64,000 nt of DNA, from the NCBI RefSeq assembly GCF_001831495.1, contig NZ_CP017689.1, forward strand, positions 682,001-746,000, read 5' to 3'. Of the stretch, positions 59,099 to 64,000 are shown piece after piece. The position numbers and the translations under genes were made by a program. Each line of letters starts with the position of its first letter. The stretch's first letter is position 1. The DNA comes from Thalassotalea crassostreae (GTDB lineage Bacteria; Pseudomonadota; Gammaproteobacteria; Enterobacterales; Alteromonadaceae). The notes below the pieces were generated by a model, which saw only the letters and a list, made by a program, of their open reading frames with translations, had not been told where the DNA came from and did not search any database.

Positions 59099-60352
59099 TT
59101 ACTCCGTTAACTGCGCCTTTATCGATTCAATAATAACCAGTTTTTCGTTATCAATAGCCGCTTTAATTGCTTTGCCCTGAAGGCCTTGTTCAACAAACAC
59201 TTTAGGGCTTATTTGCTTACATTCTTTGACTACGTCGCGTAAATAACTGGCTTGTGGATAGGGTGTTTTCTCATTGCCTTTTCGACCGCGATGATCCGCT
59301 TCACAGGTCAGTAAAAACAGTTCAAAGTCTTCGGGTCTGCGCCACACATCTAATTTATTCAATAGTGTCAGCACAGTACTGGCTTTTAAGTCAAATGCTC
59401 GATGACAATGCAAATGAAATTCACACACTAATAAACACAATCGTTTGATTTGATTAGGTACTTTGAATGAGTCGCATATATGACGAACTAAAGGCAACCC
59501 TGATTTTTCATGACCATGATGTTTAGGCCAGTATTTTTCTGCGGTTAAACCTTTACCTAAGTCATGACATAAAGCGGCAAAACGCGGGGCGATATGCTCA
59601 GAAAGTAAGGCAGCTTGTTCAAGTACCATTAAGGTATGAATACCACTATCTATTTCACCATGATGTTGCTCAGGGTTTGGCACGCCCCACAATTTATCTA
59701 AACTAGGCCATAACGCTTTTAAGGCACCGGTTGCTCTTAGAATTTCAATAAACACACTTGGACTTGGTTCAAGCAGAGCCCGAGAAAACTCTTTATAAAT
59801 TCTATCGGCGGTTAAGTCGTTTAATTCACCATTGTTTACCATTTCGCTCATTAAAGACATGGTTTCGTCGGCGACGTTAAAACCTAAATAATGATATCTT
59901 GCGGCAAAGCGCGCTACTCGTAACACTCGTAATGGGTCTTCGCTAAATGCCGCAGATACGTGGCGTAATAACCGATCTTTTAAATCTTGTTGGCCATTGT
60001 ATGGATCGATAATATTACCGTTTGAATCCATAGCCATTGCATTGACAGTTAGATCTCGACGTAGCAGGTCTTCTTCAATGGTGACATCTGGCTCTGCGTA
60101 ACAAACAAAGCCTGTGTAGCCTTTACCTTGTTTGCGCTCTGTACGCGCCAGTGCGTATTCTTCTTTAGTTTGAGGGTGTAAAAAAACAGGGAAGTCTTTG
60201 CCAACTTGAACAAAACCTAAATCTAACATTTTTTGCTCGGTCGCTCCGACAACCAAATAGTCTCGTTCGACTATTTGACGCTCTAGTAAAGAGTCGCGCA
60301 CGGCGCCGCCAACCAAGTAAATATTTAAATCTTGCAAAGAGTTGCTTGTCAT
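59099..60352 (-). CDS. cca: CCA-adding tRNA nucleotidyltransferase with HD domain
   Basis: The 417-aa protein has the class II head (IYLVGGAVRDSLLERQIVERDYLVVG, about 10-35), LLRRDLTVNAMAMD near 96-109 and the RVLRVARFAARYHYLGF neck. An HD phosphohydrolase domain (HHGEIDSGIHTLMVLEQ and FAALCHDLGKG, about 229-270) follows, as in the E. coli enzyme, which also has phosphatase and phosphodiesterase activity. It repairs or adds the CCA end. It is divergent from the gspA gene. Confidence 0.96.
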   Translation of the reverse strand: MTSNSLQDLNIYLVGGAVRDSLLERQIVERDYLVVGATEQKMLDLGFVQVGKDFPVFLHPQTKEEYALARTERKQGKGYTGFVCYAEPDVTIEEDLLRRDLTVNAMAMDSNGNIIDPYNGQQDLKDRLLRHVSAAFSEDPLRVLRVARFAARYHYLGFNVADETMSLMSEMVNNGELNDLTADRIYKEFSRALLEPSPSVFIEILRATGALKALWPSLDKLWGVPNPEQHHGEIDSGIHTLMVLEQAALLSEHIAPRFAALCHDLGKGLTAEKYWPKHHGHEKSGLPLVRHICDSFKVPNQIKRLCLLVCEFHLHCHRAFDLKASTVLTLLNKLDVWRRPEDFELFLLTCEADHRGRKGNEKTPYPQASYLRDVVKECKQISPKVFVEQGLQGKAIKAAIDNEKLVIIESIKAQLTE

Positions 60353-60554
60353 TTATGTTGCCATTTTAATTACTGAAAACTAGGTTGTTAAGGATCAAGC
60401 CATTAACAGCCTGTTATTTGAATACAATGTAAATCGCACTGTAAAAAATATAATTGTATATGAAAAAGATTGTTTTAAATAGCATGGTTTTTTGACATAT
60501 CACAGCTAAAATAGTAGTTTCAGCGATGAGTTAACTTAAAAATTTAAAGTACCT

Positions 60555-62153
60555 ATGTATAACGGCTACACCGAATATTTTGGCCTTAGTGATATTCCAT
60601 TTTCTATCGCACCTAATCCACGCTATTTGTTTATGAGTGCAAGGCATAAAGAAGCCTTGGCTCACTTAACTTATGGTCTTGGTGATGTGGGAGGCTTTGC
60701 CTTGTTAACTGGTGAAGTTGGTACAGGTAAAACCACAGTCTCTAAATGTTTGTTAAAAGAATTACCAGAGAACACGCAAGCTGCATTTATCGTCAACCCA
60801 ACATTATCGGCAATTGAATTGTTAGCCACAGTATGTGATGAGCTACACGTTGATTACGATAGTGAAAAAGCGACACTTAAGCAGTTAACCGATTTAATTT
60901 TAAATAAACTATTAGAGAATCATCAACAAGGTAAACATACCTTATTGATTATTGACGAAGCACAGCACTTACAACCGCAAGTATTGGAACAATTGCGTTT
61001 GCTGACTAATTTAGAAACTGATACGAAAAAGCTGTTACAAGTTATTTTAATTGGCCAACCTGAATTACAAGAATTGTTAAAGCGCAAAGATTTGCGACAA
61101 TTGGCGCAACGTATAACCGCTCGATATCACCTTATGCCACTCAATAAAAATGAGGTAAAGGCCTATATTGCGCATCGCTTAAATGTTGCTGGCGCAACTG
61201 AAACGATATTTAAAAACTCCGCAATCAACCAGATCCATAAGTTATCTCAAGGCATCCCTAGGCTGATCAACTTATTGTGTGATAGAGCCTTGCTTGGCGC
61301 TTTTGCAAAGGAAAAGAAGTTGGTCGATAGCGCCATAGTAAATTTGGCCGCTCGTGAAACTCTTGGAACTATTGATGCTGCTGAAAGCCGCTTAAGGACA
61401 TCACTTAAAGCCATTGCACTTAGTATCGCGCTACTAAGTGCAAGTGTCGCTGGTGTGTATTTCGGTCAGCAACAGTTACAAGTTAATCAAGGCAAGTTAT
61501 TGGCTCTTAAAAATGCTTCTTTGCAAGCAAAGGCGAAACACGAAGCAAAGAAATTAAATAACATTCCAAACCGTTTAATTAACCAATCTCGTGATTTCAG
61601 CCAAGGTTTTTCGCAGTTATTTAAGCATAGAAAAATAGCATGGCAAGCGAATGAGCAACCGTGTCAGGCAGCGTTAAATTTTGATCTACAGTGTTATTGG
61701 TATCAAGGCTCAATGCAAGGTTTACTTGATTTGGGCTACCCAGCATTGTTGCGCTTTAACGACAATAAAAATCAATATTATTACGCCACCTTGACGAGCG
61801 TTAATGGCAATAAAATTGAATTGCAATTAAATGGTAACAGTTACTGGATCAGTAAAAATTTGTTTGAGCAGCAATATCAAGGTAGCGCTGCAATTTTATG
61901 GCAACCGCCTGCGGGGTTTATCGACGTCATAGATGAAAATAGCTCGATTGAATTAGTGCAATGGCTTGAGCAAAAGTTAAGCACCATTCAGCAAAGGCCA
62001 ATGCGAGAGATGAGCAAGTTTGACGCATTACTTGCCAATCAAGTGAAACAGTTTCAACAGCGAAATCAACTCGCAGCAGATAATGGGGTCAATAGCTTAA
62101 CCGTTATTCGACTATCCAATGAGCAGCGTCTGCAAGCAGCGAGGAATAATTAA
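60555..62153 (+). CDS. gspA: GspA/ExeA-type AAA ATPase of the type II secretion assembly
   Basis: The 532-aa protein has MYNGYTEYFGLSDIPFSIAPNPRYLFMS at the start and Walker A GEVGTGKTTVSKC (about 53-65). Walker B LLIIDEAQHLQPQVLEQLRLLTNLET lies near 133-158, followed by a TM helix (about 281-302) and a periplasmic C-terminus. A C-terminal peptidoglycan-binding-like segment (SKFDALLANQVKQFQQRNQL) ends the protein. With GspB, ExeA helps place the secretin through the peptidoglycan. Its stop overlaps the gspB start by one base. No other gsp genes are in the window. Confidence 0.93.
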   Translation: MYNGYTEYFGLSDIPFSIAPNPRYLFMSARHKEALAHLTYGLGDVGGFALLTGEVGTGKTTVSKCLLKELPENTQAAFIVNPTLSAIELLATVCDELHVDYDSEKATLKQLTDLILNKLLENHQQGKHTLLIIDEAQHLQPQVLEQLRLLTNLETDTKKLLQVILIGQPELQELLKRKDLRQLAQRITARYHLMPLNKNEVKAYIAHRLNVAGATETIFKNSAINQIHKLSQGIPRLINLLCDRALLGAFAKEKKLVDSAIVNLAARETLGTIDAAESRLRTSLKAIALSIALLSASVAGVYFGQQQLQVNQGKLLALKNASLQAKAKHEAKKLNNIPNRLINQSRDFSQGFSQLFKHRKIAWQANEQPCQAALNFDLQCYWYQGSMQGLLDLGYPALLRFNDNKNQYYYATLTSVNGNKIELQLNGNSYWISKNLFEQQYQGSAAILWQPPAGFIDVIDENSSIELVQWLEQKLSTIQQRPMREMSKFDALLANQVKQFQQRNQLAADNGVNSLTVIRLSNEQRLQAARNN

Positions 62154-63142
62154 TGTCTTATATTCTTGATGCCCTAAAGAAGTCAGAGCAGGAATCAAAG
62201 GTTGAGCTTAGTGATGAATTTAATTCTTCTTTAACTAGCGAAGATCAAAATGGTAAACAAGGGAACTATTGGCTGCAAATCTTTATTGTCTTGCTACTAA
62301 TCATTATAGCGGCAACGAGCGGATTTTTGATAGGGGGAGGCTACCAAGCGAATATTATCAATCAAAAAGTTGTCCAATTTGAACAGCCTAAGTTTGATGA
62401 TATTGGCGATGAAGAGTTAGCATTAGTTCTGGTCAATCAGCAGCAAGTAAACCAAGCCTCTACAGATCAAAGTGAAGATAATGACGCTGAACAAAACTCG
62501 GTAGAAAACTATTTTGATCAGCCTGAAAACTACAATAACGCCGTCATTGCATTGAGAAAAGCTGAGTTTGAACTTGAACAGCAAACGTTATTAGCAGAGC
62601 AACAGCAACTTGATTTGGCTGAGCAGCAGCGAATGCAAATGCAAATTCAAATGTTGATGAGTGAATACTCACAACTACCAACGGCTAATAACAATCGCAG
62701 TGCTAATAATAATGTAAACAACTCTCAAGACATAGTCGAGAATCAAGACCAAGAGTTAAACTTAACTTTAAACGAAGATGATTTAGAGGGCATTTCACCA
62801 GAATTGTTAAAAGCATTTCAATCCGCAATATCGGACACTCAAGGTTCTACTAAGCAAGACAAAGTAGAGCTGATGAATGCTAACTCAAGTTTAGATGAAG
62901 GGCAGGTAAAACCGTTAACGCAGATGCCAAAATGGTTACAAGATTCTGTACCGCCGTTGCACTTTTCATTGCATATGTACAGCTCTGATCAAGCGAGTAG
63001 TTGGTTGCGCCTTAATGACACTGATTATTACACTGGTTCAATTACCAATGACGGGTTGATTATTGAGTCAATATTACCGCAAAAAGTTATACTGCAATAT
63101 CAAGGTCAACGTTTTAGTTTACCAGCGTTATCGACTTGGTAA
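62153..63142 (+). CDS. gspB: GspB/ExeB-type type II secretion assembly protein
   Basis: The 329-aa protein starts MSYILDALKKSEQESKVE, the GspB N-terminal signature. It has one TM helix (about 41-63) and a long Gln/Asn/Glu-rich periplasmic linker (about 80-240). A C-terminal globular part (PPLHFSLHMYSSDQASSWLRLND and following) matches the T2SSB domain. It partners GspA in secretin assembly. The overlap with the gspA stop indicates translational coupling. Confidence 0.92.
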   Translation: MSYILDALKKSEQESKVELSDEFNSSLTSEDQNGKQGNYWLQIFIVLLLIIIAATSGFLIGGGYQANIINQKVVQFEQPKFDDIGDEELALVLVNQQQVNQASTDQSEDNDAEQNSVENYFDQPENYNNAVIALRKAEFELEQQTLLAEQQQLDLAEQQRMQMQIQMLMSEYSQLPTANNNRSANNNVNNSQDIVENQDQELNLTLNEDDLEGISPELLKAFQSAISDTQGSTKQDKVELMNANSSLDEGQVKPLTQMPKWLQDSVPPLHFSLHMYSSDQASSWLRLNDTDYYTGSITNDGLIIESILPQKVILQYQGQRFSLPALSTW

Positions 63143-63259
63143 ATAAATCATTATTAGATGTAAATATTAATAGTGATTTATTAGTATTTTTCTTTTTTTG
63201 CTTTTGTGCATAAAGATTGATGATATACTTAAGGCTTTCAATTATATGAATTTAATTTT

Positions 63260-64000
63260 ATGAAAATTGCTATTGTTGGTACCGGCTATGTTGGTTTGTC
63301 TAATGCGATGTTGCTAGCGCAACACAATGAAGTTGTTGCAGTCGATATTGTTCTAGAAAAAGTTGAAATGCTGAACAATAAAATGTCGCCAATAGTCGAC
63401 AGTGAGATAACCGAATTTTTGAGAAAAGATAGTTTAAACTTTAAAGCGACAGTTGACAAAAATGAAGCCTTTCAAGACGCCAATTACATCGTTATAGCAA
63501 CCCCTACTGATTACGATCCAATCACCAATTATTTTAATACTTCTTCAGTTGAGTCTGTAATTGCAGATGTCATTAAAATTAATCCAAATGCTGTGATGGT
63601 AATTAAGTCGACAGTACCGGTAGGTTATACAGAAGACATCCGCAAAAAATTTGACAATGAAAATATTATATTTTCTCCCGAATTTTTAAGAGAAGGAAAA
63701 GCGCTGTACGACAATCTACATCCATCAAGGATTATTGTTGGTGAAGAGTCTAGTAGAGCAAAGCAGTTCGCTGCTTTGTTAATGCAAGGTGCAGTAAAGG
63801 AAAACATTGAGACACTTTACACTAATTCAACAGAAGCAGAAGCGGTTAAATTATTTTCGAACACTTATTTAGCTATGCGCGTCGCCTATTTTAATGAGTT
63901 AGATTCTTATGCTGAAGCTCATGGGTTAGATTCTAAACAAGTAATAGAAGGTGTTGGCTTAGACCCGCGTATCGGCAATCACTACAACAACCCTTCTTTT
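63260..64000 (+). CDS. ugd: UDP-glucose 6-dehydrogenase (3' partial)
   Basis: The first 247 residues are visible before the window end. [25 protein letters not shown] is the NAD-binding fold, followed by [22 protein letters not shown] and [37 protein letters not shown] and [29 protein letters not shown] (including the active-site-region helix) follow. The frame is open to base 64000, and the catalytic cysteine lies beyond it. The family oxidises UDP-glucose to UDP-glucuronate for exopolysaccharide or LPS. It follows gspB by 117 bp and may begin a polysaccharide locus. Confidence 0.94.
   Translation, partial: MKIAIVGTGYVGLSNAMLLAQHNEVVAVDIVLEKVEMLNNKMSPIVDSEITEFLRKDSLNFKATVDKNEAFQDANYIVIATPTDYDPITNYFNTSSVESVIADVIKINPNAVMVIKSTVPVGYTEDIRKKFDNENIIFSPEFLREGKALYDNLHPSRIIVGEESSRAKQFAALLMQGAVKENIETLYTNSTEAEAVKLFSNTYLAMRVAYFNELDSYAEAHGLDSKQVIEGVGLDPRIGNHYNNPSF

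Noticed and set aside
60363..60554. Possible small RNA between cca and gspA
   Set aside because: The spacer is AT-rich with no stable hairpin followed by Ts, so nothing beyond divergent promoters can be supported.

Overview
The window looks like chromosomal DNA of a marine gammaproteobacterium of the Alteromonadales, most likely the Colwelliaceae (Colwellia/Thalassotalea-like). This is inferred from the low GC content, the rpsU-yqeY-dnaG-rpoD and tsaD/plsY/folB/folK/uppP/cca neighbourhood, many gammaproteobacterial housekeeping DUF families (DUF502, DUF3010, DUF3581, DUF2986, DUF3016, YbaM), and exe-type gspAB. No rRNA and no CRISPR array were seen. One intact tRNA gene (anticodon CAU) is present.

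Layout. 1-8.3 kb: the end of an enolase-superfamily sugar-acid dehydratase, a DUF502 membrane protein, a Blc lipocalin, a LysE exporter, an SDR/amidohydrolase pair, a TANGO2-like NRDE protein, a ThrE-type exporter and a DUF885 lipoprotein. 8.4-23.7 kb: mostly single conserved genes (DUF3010, DUF2797, arfB, GIY-YIG, DUF3581, a periplasmic ATP-dependent DNA ligase, an RlmI/K-like methyltransferase, an NSS symporter, a lytic transglycosylase, topB, a VF530-like protein, a diguanylate cyclase), plus two very small genes, a YbaM homologue and a XapX-domain protein. 23.8-32.0 kb: a copper/silver-type export operon made of a Met/His/Asp-repeat secreted protein, a TolC-like channel, a CusB-like adaptor with a fused CusF-like tail, a CusA-like RND pump and two tandem PepSY membrane proteins. 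32.0-33.6 kb: a DUF2878/chalcone-isomerase-like/DUF3833 envelope cluster. 33.8-37.4 kb: a four-lipoprotein operon (LPP20, LpoB-like, COG3014-like, LPP20).

39.3-46.0 kb is the accessory hotspot. A 5,372-bp integrative element is inserted in the 3' end of the CAU tRNA and is bounded by a perfect 53-bp direct repeat (40535-40587 and 45907-45959). It carries a tyrosine integrase, an AlpA-like regulator, an SF3-type helicase, a protein with a PD...DxK nuclease-like motif, a 37-aa peptide and an oppositely oriented lipoprotein. An 18-bp direct repeat just inside each end is a good candidate for integrase arm sites; the left copy lies between the integrase promoter and its start codon. To the left are two further tRNA 3' fragments, which suggests repeated insertion and loss at this tRNA. 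The element has no structural phage genes and resembles a minimal phage satellite or small genomic island.

46.1-64 kb is core chromosome: a choice-of-anchor-B surface protein, an outer-membrane barrel, rpoD, dnaG, two extra genes lodged in the macromolecular-synthesis cluster, yqeY, rpsU, tsaD, plsY, folB, folK, uppP, cca, gspA, gspB and the start of a UDP-glucose dehydrogenase gene cut by the window end.
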